This document shows positions 15,114-22,569 of a DNA stretch of 23,155 nucleotides, in pieces. Under the pieces are notes generated by a model. The model saw only the letters and a list, made by a program, of their open reading frames with translations, was not told where the DNA came from and made no database searches. Every line of letters starts with the position of its first letter. Position 1 is the first letter of the stretch. Source of the DNA: a virus; IMG/VR virus record IMGVR_UViG_3300003691_000055, positions 1 through 23,155 of that record; one strand, written 5' to 3'. Both the position numbers and the translations under genes were made by a program.

Positions 15114-17486
15114 TTATGACCCGCTTGGTTGTTTATTTAATTTCTTTTTCTCTATTGTATTTTTCTCTTTGTCCTGTGTCTTCTGATGTTTGAATTTATC
15201 TTCATCTAATTTTTGCTTTTTAATTTTAAGTTCAGCATCAACCCCAAATTTAGCAACTTCTAGGACATCTGGTACATCATTATTATTAACATCTTTATTT
15301 TCTGCAAAACCTAATGCTAATATAGTCTGTTTTTGTATTTCAGTTTTCCTATCTTCTTCTGCTTTAAGAACAACTAATTCTTTTGCTCTTTGATGTTCTT
15401 TTTCTGCATTTTCATCTTCAAGGGTTTTAAGTTCTTTTTCATGTGTAAGTCTTTGCTGTTCCATTGCATTTGTTTCTTTTCTCTTTCTTTCCTCAGCAAC
15501 TTCTAACAATTCTTCTGCTTCAGTAATACTATCAGTCTTCATGATTTTAACAATATCAGACATATCAATTGTTTGATTTTGCATAGCAGTAAGTCCAAGA
15601 TTATTAAGTGCTTCTTTCACTTTTACAGAATCCATACTATTTGCTACAAAGAATCCAAATTTAGATAATGATAATAAATCTTTATCTACTTTAATTATTT
15701 CTCTTGAAAAATCATCTAATATATAATCTAAAGCTTCTATATCATTTGTTGAATAAGCTACTGCAGATAATTCTAAAAAGTATGTAAGTGTTGCTGTTTT
15801 TATATTATTGTGCCAATCAAAGTATGGTTCAATAATATAACTACCTTGTTGTATTGCTTGTTCTGCATTCTTGACAGCTTGGTATTGACCAAATCTACCT
15901 TCCATTTCTTTTGTAACACCAATTGCATTACCAGCTCTAGCTTCAATATATTCAGCAAGTTTTATATACTTCTCAATATCTGAAATAAGAGACATATCAA
16001 TCTCTTTAGCTGCTGTAGCCACTTCTGTAGCACCATTTCTATTACCTTCTTCATTAGGATTCATAAATCCAATCTTTATCTTATCAAGATAAGCTAAGAA
16101 TTTCTTCATACCTATTTTTTGACTAGTAGGTATGAGGTTCATATTAAGTAGTAATATTTTACCTTTATCAGATGCCATTAACATTTCAATCCTGTACATT
16201 ATAATATTATAATAATACTGATATAATTTAATTCTGTCCACTAGGGATGTGGCTTCACTATTCATATTATCAACAAAACCACCACTATAAGGTAACTTAA
16301 CATTATATAAGTTATCCATATCTTTTGGTTGTGATGGAACAGGTCTAAGATTTTTATATATATCATGACCAATTTTATAACCTTCATACACTTCTGGTAT
16401 ATTCTGCCATACAATATTTACATCACCAGCTTCTTCATTTAATCTATATCCTTCATCCACAATGCGTTCTTCAACAGTCATAGTTTCAGGATCTATATAT
16501 GACAAGAATCCAATTTGTTTTATTGCTTTCCAAGTCCTATGAATTACTTTTATTTTATTGATTTGATTTTCATTATCAAATGATAATTCATCTGCAGAAG
16601 AACCATTTGTACCAAGTTCATATATTGTTCTTATTTCATCATCAGTAAGAGTATCAAACATTTCAATAATAGCTGTAGGTGATAACCATAAATCTACACC
16701 AGCATATTCACCATCTTGTATATAATCACCTTCTGATAAATTGTCACCATAAAAATCAAGAGGGTTAACAACTTTTAGAACTGGTTTACCATTTATAATT
16801 CCAGACCAATATATCTGTGCAGCACTTATAATACTATGTTTCCAACCAGTATTAAATTTTTCTTGTATTTTTTGTTCTTTAATTGTGTATTTAAATATTT
16901 GAGACATTGCTATTTCAGCAGGATCTTGGTGTTTTCTTTTCATGTAATGATCCACTTCTGGTGGTGTCATTGCTTGAATCTCTTGTTGTATTACTTTACT
17001 TATTTTGTCTTTTTCTTCTTTTGATAGATCAGAACCTTTAGTTTGTTCTGCATACTTCATTTCAGCTTGTTCTTGTATAGGTGACATTATTTGTTGAATG
17101 ACATACTCTCTATATTTATCAAATTTGGCTGTTTCCTTTCTAGTTGTTGCTTCTGGGTTTACTGCATTAATTCTCCAAGCAAAAGGTCTTTCTAGCTCCA
17201 TACCAAGTAAAACTTTCATTTTACCACTTATGATATCTTTATTTGTAAAATCAGCAGGTAAATCACCTGTCTCTTCACCAAGTGGTTTATAAATGTATTC
17301 AAAATCTTTCTTATCAATTATACCATTAAATAGATTATAATTAACTTTTAGATTTTTATTACTCCTACTAGAATCTTCATCCTGAGAAAAAAAATTGATT
17401 TGTATAAAACTATCAATGGAATCTTTATACCATTGTTTTTTATTTCTATTCTTTTCTATTTCTGATAATAATCTTTTAGTTTCCAT
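15114..17486 (-). CDS. Portal protein
   Basis: A 790-residue protein next to the large terminase, of the long portal type found in crAss-like and other Bacteroidota phages (P22-like length). N-terminal markers are VNYNLFNGI (~49-57), DLPADFTNKDIISGK and LLGMELERPFAWR. The central part holds TKEMEGRFGQYQAVKNAEQA (~525-545) followed by YIIEPYFDWHNN, typical of these portals. Residues ~650-720 are a long charged coiled coil. DVNNNDVPDVLE at 732-743 has perfect EF-hand-loop spacing, followed by a Lys/Glu/Gln-rich tail to the end. The portal forms the dodecameric DNA channel at one capsid vertex and docks the terminase. It starts 6 nt after the terminase stop. The C-terminal helix could form the barrel seen in P22-like portals. 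Confidence 0.85.
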   Translation of the reverse strand: METKRLLSEIEKNRNKKQWYKDSIDSFIQINFFSQDEDSSRSNKNLKVNYNLFNGIIDKKDFEYIYKPLGEETGDLPADFTNKDIISGKMKVLLGMELERPFAWRINAVNPEATTRKETAKFDKYREYVIQQIMSPIQEQAEMKYAEQTKGSDLSKEEKDKISKVIQQEIQAMTPPEVDHYMKRKHQDPAEIAMSQIFKYTIKEQKIQEKFNTGWKHSIISAAQIYWSGIINGKPVLKVVNPLDFYGDNLSEGDYIQDGEYAGVDLWLSPTAIIEMFDTLTDDEIRTIYELGTNGSSADELSFDNENQINKIKVIHRTWKAIKQIGFLSYIDPETMTVEERIVDEGYRLNEEAGDVNIVWQNIPEVYEGYKIGHDIYKNLRPVPSQPKDMDNLYNVKLPYSGGFVDNMNSEATSLVDRIKLYQYYYNIIMYRIEMLMASDKGKILLLNMNLIPTSQKIGMKKFLAYLDKIKIGFMNPNEEGNRNGATEVATAAKEIDMSLISDIEKYIKLAEYIEARAGNAIGVTKEMEGRFGQYQAVKNAEQAIQQGSYIIEPYFDWHNNIKTATLTYFLELSAVAYSTNDIEALDYILDDFSREIIKVDKDLLSLSKFGFFVANSMDSVKVKEALNNLGLTAMQNQTIDMSDIVKIMKTDSITEAEELLEVAEERKRKETNAMEQQRLTHEKELKTLEDENAEKEHQRAKELVVLKAEEDRKTEIQKQTILALGFAENKDVNNNDVPDVLEVAKFGVDAELKIKKQKLDEDKFKHQKTQDKEKNTIEKKKLNKQPSGS

Positions 17487-17492
17487 AATACT

Positions 17493-19631
17493 TTAGCTTC
17501 TACTATATAAATCTAGTTCCAATATTTCTCTTGCAATTTGTGATTGTGTATTCTTTCCATATTCTTTTCCTTCTTCTTCTTCTTCTAATTGGAACATAAC
17601 CATCATAAATGACATGACCCTATCAAAGTTTCCTTTTCTACTGTATGCAATCAATTCTTGCAATAAACCAATATCTACAATAGTTTCCAAATTTAAAACT
17701 TTTTTTCCAGTTTCATCATAATCTCTTTCTGCTAGTAACCAGATCTTTATATATTTTTCACCAGCATCTTTCAATTTATCTACCATATGAATACCATAAA
17801 TTCTTGAAACAGTACTATTTTTGATATTTTTTGATATAACAGCATCAGGTTGAGATGCTAGTAAATGTAGCTTTCTTCTTCTTCTAAAATAACTTACCAC
17901 TTCAGTTACTTCATTTTCATGCATCATTTCCAAATTGTATAACTCACATAACATTTCAACATTTCTATTAAATATATCTGATGTTTGTGGTCTACCTACA
18001 TACCAAGCAACTAAGATATCTCTTGTGTATGAAAAGTTATTCGATGATTTATAGATATATATAGAACCTAATGATACACCTTCTGATTGATCTTGTCTAT
18101 ATGGGTCATAACCAGCTTTATAGAACCCAACTTGTGGGTCATTAACTGGTGGTTCAAGAATAACAACTGCACCAGTTTTATCCTTTTCCTTCATTGGAAA
18201 GTAGTTGATTGGTGTCAACTTACCTTTTAGATCTGGTTTTATTTTTACTTTACCATCTTCTTTATATAAGGTTACTGGTTGTGTTTTCTTACTATATAAT
18301 TCTTGTTCAATTACTGTTGCTAGTCTAGCTCTCAATTCTTCAACTGGAAATTCATTACCTGATACTTGTAAGAAAGCTTCTTCTGGACTGAATGGATATT
18401 GTTGTGTATATTCATTTAATGCACTACTACCAGAAGTTTCCATGATTATCTTCTGTCTTTCATTTTCTTCATGTGCTTTGGCTGCTGCATTATCAGAGTT
18501 ACCATCTTGATCAATGAATCCCGGCTTGTTCCAATAATCAGGTACAAAAAATCCACATTTGGATGTCTCATGTGTTTTGTTATCCCAAATATTTTTGAAA
18601 GGTAATAATTTATAAGGTATTGGATTGTAAAACATTTCAGCAAAATCAGTAGTTGCATTATCCATATCACCACCTGTACCAAATACTAACATTTGACCAG
18701 TAGTATATATACCATCTTCCATAGCTGGTTTGGTTTTCATGTAAGACTCTTTGAGATTTGGGAATTTACCAGCCTCTTCAAATTCAACCAAAGTACCATC
18801 CTTACCAATAGCAGCATCAGGGTTATCACCAAACGATAATGCCATGATAGTAGACTTATATCCCTTTTCAACTGATATATTGTTTTCATCTTTTTCTTCA
18901 TAAGATGCTTTCTTGTGACTTACTTTGTTTACAAAATCTCTTGCTTTAGCCCATCCTGTATGCTCATTGAAAAAGTTAACATAATCATTAGCCATTTTCA
19001 TAGTACCTTCTGGGTAAAGATATTTTTTATCAAAAGCTCCAATGATAGTTACAGAATTCTCAATTGTGTTATAGTTATTAGCAGCCATCCAACCATTTTT
19101 GTAAGAGTAACCTTTACGTCTTGATTTTCCTACAATAACATGAAAACCACCCTTTAAATAATCAGGTAATATTTGAACTTCTAATCCTAAACCTTCAATG
19201 TAATCTAATTCTGCTCCCCATCTAGCAATGTCAACAACATGATAATAATTATAATCACTGGACCAAAAAGAGGGAAAGGTAACATCTTTAGCTGCACCAT
19301 TCCCTCCTATTCTTGCCATTCTTCTTTGTTCAACAATACTTAAATTACTTGCTTCAGCTATCATACTTTCTTCAGCTTCTACAAATTCTTTTGTTAATTT
19401 AATCTGAGCAAAGTTTAGATAACCATAATGATTACCTGTTATATAAAGACCACCTGATGAATAACCATCTTGGCATCTTCTTAGTTGTTCATTCCAATAT
19501 TCTTTCCATGCAGGTGAACCCCATGGGTCTGGACAGTAATATCCATGCTTCAAGAAATGATTTGCTTCTTCTCTTAATGTTTCAGTATTTACAAAAATAC
19601 CATCAGAATTTCTTTCAGCGTAAACTTGCAT
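17493..19631 (-). CDS. terL: Terminase large subunit (DNA-packaging ATPase and nuclease)
   Basis: A 712-residue protein with both terminase domains visible. The N-terminal region contains WKEYWNEQLRRCQDGY and ITGNHYGYLNF, a pre-ATPase signature of Bacteroidota-phage terminases. The ATPase has a variant Walker A, VGKSRRKGYSYK (167-178), Walker B LVEFEEAG (281-288) with the catalytic Glu pair, and a coupling motif VFGTGG (316-321). The nuclease (RNase H fold) begins at KAGYDPYRQD, whose D509 is the first metal ligand; an acidic D670 in NFDRVMSFMMVM is a likely last one. It pumps DNA into the procapsid through the portal and cuts concatemers. It is the first gene of the head module, 32 nt downstream of a small gene, with the portal following after 6 nt. 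Confidence 0.95.
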   Translation of the reverse strand: MQVYAERNSDGIFVNTETLREEANHFLKHGYYCPDPWGSPAWKEYWNEQLRRCQDGYSSGGLYITGNHYGYLNFAQIKLTKEFVEAEESMIAEASNLSIVEQRRMARIGGNGAAKDVTFPSFWSSDYNYYHVVDIARWGAELDYIEGLGLEVQILPDYLKGGFHVIVGKSRRKGYSYKNGWMAANNYNTIENSVTIIGAFDKKYLYPEGTMKMANDYVNFFNEHTGWAKARDFVNKVSHKKASYEEKDENNISVEKGYKSTIMALSFGDNPDAAIGKDGTLVEFEEAGKFPNLKESYMKTKPAMEDGIYTTGQMLVFGTGGDMDNATTDFAEMFYNPIPYKLLPFKNIWDNKTHETSKCGFFVPDYWNKPGFIDQDGNSDNAAAKAHEENERQKIIMETSGSSALNEYTQQYPFSPEEAFLQVSGNEFPVEELRARLATVIEQELYSKKTQPVTLYKEDGKVKIKPDLKGKLTPINYFPMKEKDKTGAVVILEPPVNDPQVGFYKAGYDPYRQDQSEGVSLGSIYIYKSSNNFSYTRDILVAWYVGRPQTSDIFNRNVEMLCELYNLEMMHENEVTEVVSYFRRRRKLHLLASQPDAVISKNIKNSTVSRIYGIHMVDKLKDAGEKYIKIWLLAERDYDETGKKVLNLETIVDIGLLQELIAYSRKGNFDRVMSFMMVMFQLEEEEEGKEYGKNTQSQIAREILELDLYSRS

Positions 19632-19656
19632 ATATTATTTTTAATTTAAAACATAT

Positions 19657-19674
19657 ATTCACATTAATGTGAAT
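19657..19674. promoter_or_regulatory. Perfect 18-bp palindrome just upstream of the terminase gene
   Basis: ATTCACATTAATGTGAAT is a perfect 18-bp dyad with no loop. It overlaps the stop codon of the 61-residue gene and lies 26 nt upstream of the terminase ATG. Candidates are an operator for a dimeric regulator or a recognition site for packaging. With this base composition one such palindrome in 23 kb can arise by chance, so position is the main argument. Confidence 0.35.
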
Positions 19675-19849
19675 TAGGATTTGGCATATTTACTTTAAAT
19701 ATGATTAATAAATCCCACGAAGCAAAGTTAATATTTAATTTCTTAGAAATATCTTTTTTAATTTTACTTTGTCTGGTTGATTTTGTAACAATAAAACCAG
19801 TATAAGTTTCATTATCTAATTCACCAGTATATTTATATCTATTTACCAT
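19664..19849 (-). CDS. Small protein of unknown function (61 aa)
   Basis: A 61-residue basic protein starting MVNRYKYTGELDNETYTGFI, followed by a Lys/Ser/Arg-rich stretch (TKSTRQSKIKKDISKKL) and a hydrophobic end (WDLLIIFKV). Not recognised. It overlaps the upstream 100-residue gene by 7 nt, which supports it as a real, coupled gene, and ends in the palindrome before the terminase. Its basic middle would allow nucleic-acid binding, but that is speculation. Confidence 0.5.
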   Translation of the reverse strand: MVNRYKYTGELDNETYTGFIVTKSTRQSKIKKDISKKLNINFASWDLLIIFKVNMPNPNSH

Positions 19850-20145
19850 ACTTTTTTATTCTTTGCTTGCATAATTTCATGACCATTAGTAACTAGTAAT
19901 CTAGCAAAAGCATCAATATTAATTTTTAATCCCCAACTCATACCATTTTTTAGTCTAACAGTTGTACAAGGTACTCCATTAGTTTCACTTTTATTGAATG
20001 ATTCTACATCACTTAATTCCATAAACATTGTACCCGGTACTAAAGTAGGTTTAACATCTAATATTTTAATCATGTCTTCTGATAAATGATCTGTATCAGG
20101 GTTATCTTCAAAATCTACTTCAAATTCATAATATACTTTTTTCAT
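19843..20145 (-). CDS. Hypothetical protein (100 aa)
   Basis: Not recognised. The 100-residue protein is acidic at the N-terminus (VYYEFEVDFEDNPDTDHLSE), with a central VPGTMFMELSDV and a C-terminal basic end (QAKNKKVW). One cysteine, no membrane segment, no catalytic motif. It begins 4 nt after the upstream stop behind an A/G-rich leader (AAAGAG) and overlaps the next gene by 7 nt, so it is part of the small-gene operon upstream of the terminase. Confidence 0.6.
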   Translation of the reverse strand: MKKVYYEFEVDFEDNPDTDHLSEDMIKILDVKPTLVPGTMFMELSDVESFNKSETNGVPCTTVRLKNGMSWGLKINIDAFARLLVTNGHEIMQAKNKKVW

Positions 20146-20149
20146 CTCT

Positions 20150-20479
20150 TTAATCTTTTATAAATGTTTTTAGAGCTTCTTCTCTTGTTTCAAAATATCT
20201 GCCTGTCCAACTATTACTATTAGTTTTAAGATCATAATACCATATACCAAAATACATATCATTTTCTATAACTACACCTTCAGTCATTTTCTGACTTAAA
20301 TGATTTATACTAGCATGATGTTCATGTAATACACAAGCACCTTTGAAAGATGTAGCAGCAACAGTAGCTACATGAGAAGGTTCTTCTAATTGATTAACTT
20401 GATCTAAACTATATTGACCTATCCAGACTTCAAATCTTACTATAGGTGTTTTTTCTATTTTCTTTGTTGTATCAGCCAT
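20150..20479 (-). CDS. Hypothetical protein (109 aa), conserved-looking alpha/beta fold
   Basis: A 109-residue protein. After a Lys-rich start, residues 14-30 read VRFEVWIGQYSLDQVNQ, then a VAATSFKGACVLHEHHAS segment, a central MYFGIWYYDLKTNSNSW strand pair and a C-terminal TGRYFETREEALKTF helix. The strand, exchange helix, strand, helix layout suggests a small alpha/beta fold, and the ending resembles modules in other Bacteroidota phage proteins where a GxYFxTxxEAxxxF motif closes the domain. Function is unknown. Its ATG overlaps the stop of the peptidase-like gene (TAATG at 20479), so the two are probably translated together. Confidence 0.6.
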   Translation of the reverse strand: MADTTKKIEKTPIVRFEVWIGQYSLDQVNQLEEPSHVATVAATSFKGACVLHEHHASINHLSQKMTEGVVIENDMYFGIWYYDLKTNSNSWTGRYFETREEALKTFIKD

Positions 20480-20769
20480 TATTTTTTTGTTTTTTCAAAT
20501 TGATGTAATAATAATGAAAATTGTTGTACAAAATCTTCATCTTTTGATAAATCATCTTTATTTAATGTATCAAGAATAGCATGTACAACTTCATGATATA
20601 ATGTTTGTTCGATTGCTGAATCAGTTCTTTCATTTCCATCAGTTTGTTTTTGTATTAAAATCTCTGATGTATGGTAATTACATGCACCATAAAATCCTTT
20701 ATCATCTAATTTTTGATTGTCTACTTTAACAGACCAATCAATTCCTCCTAGTGTGAATTTTTCAATCAT
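20479..20769 (-). CDS. Mini zinc-metallopeptidase-like protein (HEVVH)
   Basis: A 96-residue protein with an HExxH zinc-binding motif at H59-E60-VV-H63, in QTLYHEVVHAILDTL. E78 in the helix that follows (SKDEDFVQQFSLLLHQF) is a likely third ligand, as in small gluzincin-like phage peptidases. The N-terminal half is a beta hairpin (GGIDWSVKV, then CNYHTSEILIQ). Such minimal HExxH proteins are common in phages; substrates are mostly unknown, and maturation of a virion protein or host targeting are both possible. This is one of the few genes here with a clear Shine-Dalgarno: AGGAG, 9 nt before the ATG. It overlaps the 26-residue micro-ORF by 8 nt and the next gene by 1 nt. Confidence 0.7.
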   Translation of the reverse strand: MIEKFTLGGIDWSVKVDNQKLDDKGFYGACNYHTSEILIQKQTDGNERTDSAIEQTLYHEVVHAILDTLNKDDLSKDEDFVQQFSLLLHQFEKTKK

Positions 20770-20842
20770 TTAATATATCTCCTATAATTTCAAATATGAA
20801 TATTATTAAACTAATAAACCAATTTCTTTTTTTATTTTTCAT
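20762..20842 (-). CDS. 26-residue membrane-like micropeptide
   Basis: The 72-nt gap between two genes is fully used by a 26-codon ORF. Its ATG overlaps the upstream stop as TAATG (20844-20840), and its TGA lies 8 nt inside the next gene. The product starts MKNKKRNWF (strongly basic), continues with a hydrophobic stretch ISLIIFIFEIIGDIL and ends in Asn-Asp. A positive N-terminus followed by one hydrophobic helix is the layout of small phage membrane peptides. Translational coupling on both sides is the strongest support. The AGGAG of the next gene lies within this ORF. Function unknown; it is short enough that chance cannot be excluded. Confidence 0.5.
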   Translation of the reverse strand: MKNKKRNWFISLIIFIFEIIGDILND

Positions 20843-21417
20843 TATCTATCTTCTGTTGATTTTTCAAAAAAGTTAATAGTTCTACCACCTTTACCTTTTG
20901 ATGCTTCGGCAGTCTCACTGTAAATAGTTTCTTTCATACCACCAAGTGTTTTTACAATCTCATTGGTATCTTTCAAAGCTCTTGTGACATCTGCAGGTTT
21001 ATGTACTGGTGTCCCTGTTCTAGTTACTAATGTTAAATCTACATCACCAAAGAACTTTTTTAATTGTTCTGCTCCTTGTAAAGCTGCTTCATAAAATGCA
21101 ACTGTAGGTGATGCTTCTTCTTGTAATCCAGTATATAATTTTACTCCTTCATCTATTAATACCAACTCATGAAATCCTTGTTGATCATTGTTTGGATCTA
21201 TAGCATTAATTATTTTGTCACTTCTTATGTCCATTCCGTAATCAATGAAAGGATTTGCTTTGTCATAAGAACACATAAACTCTATGTAAGCAAATTGTTT
21301 TAATGCTCTATCTTTTTTCACAGTCATATCCAACTCCCATAATTCACCAAATGGATGAATCAAAAGAGTGGATGGATGTGGCATCACTTTTAAATCTTCA
21401 ATTATAAATAGTGTCAT
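20842..21417 (-). CDS. Conserved phage protein of unknown function (191 aa)
   Basis: A 191-residue protein. The start MTLFIIEDLKVMPHPSTLLI, then HPFGELWELD, leads to FAYIEFMCSYDKANPFIDYG (47-66), a block I recognise from proteins near terminase genes in Bacteroidota phages. The middle helix (~100-135) ends in KKFFGDVDLTLV, and the C-terminus (DVTRALKDTNEIVKTLGGM, then GKGGRTINFFEKS) is basic. No catalytic motif or membrane segment. It overlaps the upstream gene by 4 nt (ATGA) and the micro-ORF by a TAATG junction. A role in packaging or head assembly is only suggested by the neighbourhood. Confidence 0.65.
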   Translation of the reverse strand: MTLFIIEDLKVMPHPSTLLIHPFGELWELDMTVKKDRALKQFAYIEFMCSYDKANPFIDYGMDIRSDKIINAIDPNNDQQGFHELVLIDEGVKLYTGLQEEASPTVAFYEAALQGAEQLKKFFGDVDLTLVTRTGTPVHKPADVTRALKDTNEIVKTLGGMKETIYSETAEASKGKGGRTINFFEKSTEDR

Positions 21418-21794
21418 ATTCTAATCCATTTTTCTAAATCTTTACTATACTTTTTAAATAATGAAGCATTTGTAGAAATATAATCTGTAGTCATTAATAC
21501 ATTCATATTATAAGTTGTCTGGTCCATCTTGCCTTTGTCATAACTATCTTGGCTAAACTTTAGTAATGACATTACCTTACTAGGTGTAGGACTAAATTTA
21601 CCTAGATACTTAAATCTAAATTCAAATAATTTACCAGTTGACAATTGCCTTTTCATATGTAGGAAAGGAGTTTTACATATATTCTCAAAATCTTTATAGT
21701 TCATTGTTGATTCTGATTCAATAAAGTATTCCTCTATCAACTTATTTCTTTTTTCTTTCTTTCCTTTTACAGATCGTTCTACGAAATTTTTCAT
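21414..21794 (-). CDS. Conserved phage protein, possibly HU/IHF-superfamily-like (126 aa)
   Basis: A 126-residue basic protein. Residues ~33-73 read FENICKTPFLHMKRQLSTGK, then FEFRFKYLGKFSPTP. A helix followed by a beta strand with a (R/K)xxGxF turn is how HU/IHF proteins enter their DNA-binding arm, and crAss-like phages carry divergent HU/IHF-type proteins. The rest is helical. No arm of typical HU length is seen, so the assignment is weak. The N-terminus is Lys/Arg-rich (RSVKGKKEKRNK). It begins at a TAATG overlap with the winged-helix gene and ends in an ATGA overlap with the next, marking a tightly coupled trio that could assist packaging. Confidence 0.55.
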   Translation of the reverse strand: MKNFVERSVKGKKEKRNKLIEEYFIESESTMNYKDFENICKTPFLHMKRQLSTGKLFEFRFKYLGKFSPTPSKVMSLLKFSQDSYDKGKMDQTTYNMNVLMTTDYISTNASLFKKYSKDLEKWIRI

Positions 21795-22129
21795 TATTCC
21801 TCATTATTTATTAGTTTGAATTGATAAGTCTGTTCATGTCCATTAGGGAAGAGAATGGGCAAGATCTCATTGTTAATAATGAAACCTTTGTTCTTTAAGC
21901 TTTTCATATAATTAGATATACCTGCAGCTTTAATTTTCATTCTCTCCTTAATAATCTTCTTTGCTGTTGTTCCGAATCTATCACTTGCTATAATACCATC
22001 AAGACTCATAAAATTAGCCAGTAACTCAATCTCTTTTGGAGTTAAAGTTACTGGTAATAAAGGATTAATGATCCTCAAATGAGTACTGAAATATTCAAGT
22101 CTTGACAGACTCATTGTTTTCTTAATCAT
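21794..22129 (-). CDS. Winged-helix DNA-binding-like protein (candidate small terminase or regulator)
   Basis: A 111-residue protein. Residues ~27-60 (VTLTPKEIELLANFMSLD, then DRFGTTAKKIIKER) form helices, and 64-84 (KIKAAGISNYMKSLKNKGFI) read as a helix-turn-helix: turn at AAGIS, recognition helix NYMKSLKNKG. The closing strands (LPILFPNGHEQTYQFKLI) would be the wing. This layout is common in phage proteins encoded upstream of terminases. DNA binding is well supported; whether it acts as small terminase subunit, which no other gene here clearly supplies, or as transcription regulator is undecided. It overlaps the next gene by a TAATG junction. Upstream lies the interrupted micro-ORF region. 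Confidence 0.6.
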   Translation of the reverse strand: MIKKTMSLSRLEYFSTHLRIINPLLPVTLTPKEIELLANFMSLDGIIASDRFGTTAKKIIKERMKIKAAGISNYMKSLKNKGFIINNEILPILFPNGHEQTYQFKLINNEE

Positions 22130-22174
22130 TTCTTTCTTTTTTTCTTCTTAGGTGTTAGATGAGTATTTCTTTTT

Positions 22175-22228
22175 CTAATCTTTTTTAGGCTCTACGTAGT
22201 TTCCGTTTTCATCATAATAACTACCCAT
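22175..22228 (-). CDS. Micro-ORF (17 aa), possibly the 5' part of an interrupted 33-codon gene
   Basis: The ATG lies within the last codons of the Tad2-like gene (overlap 8 nt). The product MGSYYDENGNYVEPKKD stops just after an A6 tract (22181-22186). The +1 frame then reads IRKRNTHLTPKKKKRKK and ends in a TGA that overlaps the ATG of the winged-helix gene. Removing one base in the A6 tract joins both parts into a 33-residue protein, acidic first and very basic at the end, filling the 91-nt gap exactly. This could be a real small gene with a homopolymer error, a mutated gene or a frameshifting site. Confidence 0.4.
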   Translation of the reverse strand: MGSYYDENGNYVEPKKD

Positions 22229-22556
22229 ATGTATACCAATCTTTTACCAATGCATCTTCTACAGAAGGTGAATAACTCTGGATTAAATTACTCTTGTTTA
22301 CAATAGCAAGCTGATTAGTATAATAAAGTGCATCTAATTGGAAGTTCTCTTTATCAGCAAACCTTTTCACAAACTCATCTTTTACAAGTTGTGGTAAAGA
22401 TTGCATATTAGGTACAATAACTTCATTAATAGTTGAAGGTACTTGTCTAAACACAAAAAGATTTAAATCTGACCACCAACCTAATCTTGAAACCATTTTA
22501 CCTTCTTCTAAAAGTGCTACAGCTTCACCAAATGTTAAACTCTCATTTCTATTCAT
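22221..22556 (-). CDS. tad2: DUF2829 / Tad2-family protein (Thoeris anti-defence-like)
   Basis: A 111-residue protein with the family pattern of DUF2829: LTFGEAVALLEEGKMVSRLGWW (F9 to W28, core R24, G26, W27), a FVFRQVP strand, and a closing YSPSVEDALVKDWYTY where P97, S98, D101 and D106-W107 match the xPSxxDxxAxDW ending. The insert VIVPNMQSLPQLVKDEF between them is the variant form found in Bacteroidota phages. Tad2 of phage SPO1 binds the Thoeris signal (gcADPR) and blocks the defence; this is known for family members, not shown here. It follows the upstream SWTPEKVF gene after 13 nt, an arrangement in which these domains often occur fused. Confidence 0.8.
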   Translation of the reverse strand: MNRNESLTFGEAVALLEEGKMVSRLGWWSDLNLFVFRQVPSTINEVIVPNMQSLPQLVKDEFVKRFADKENFQLDALYYTNQLAIVNKSNLIQSYSPSVEDALVKDWYTYG

Positions 22557-22569
22557 AATGTTTTGTTTT

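Noticed and set aside
18205-18510. 101-residue plus-strand frame inside the terminase gene
   Set aside because: Antisense to well-conserved terminase sequence (ATPase to nuclease junction); Ser/Leu/Cys-rich composition typical of a shadow frame.
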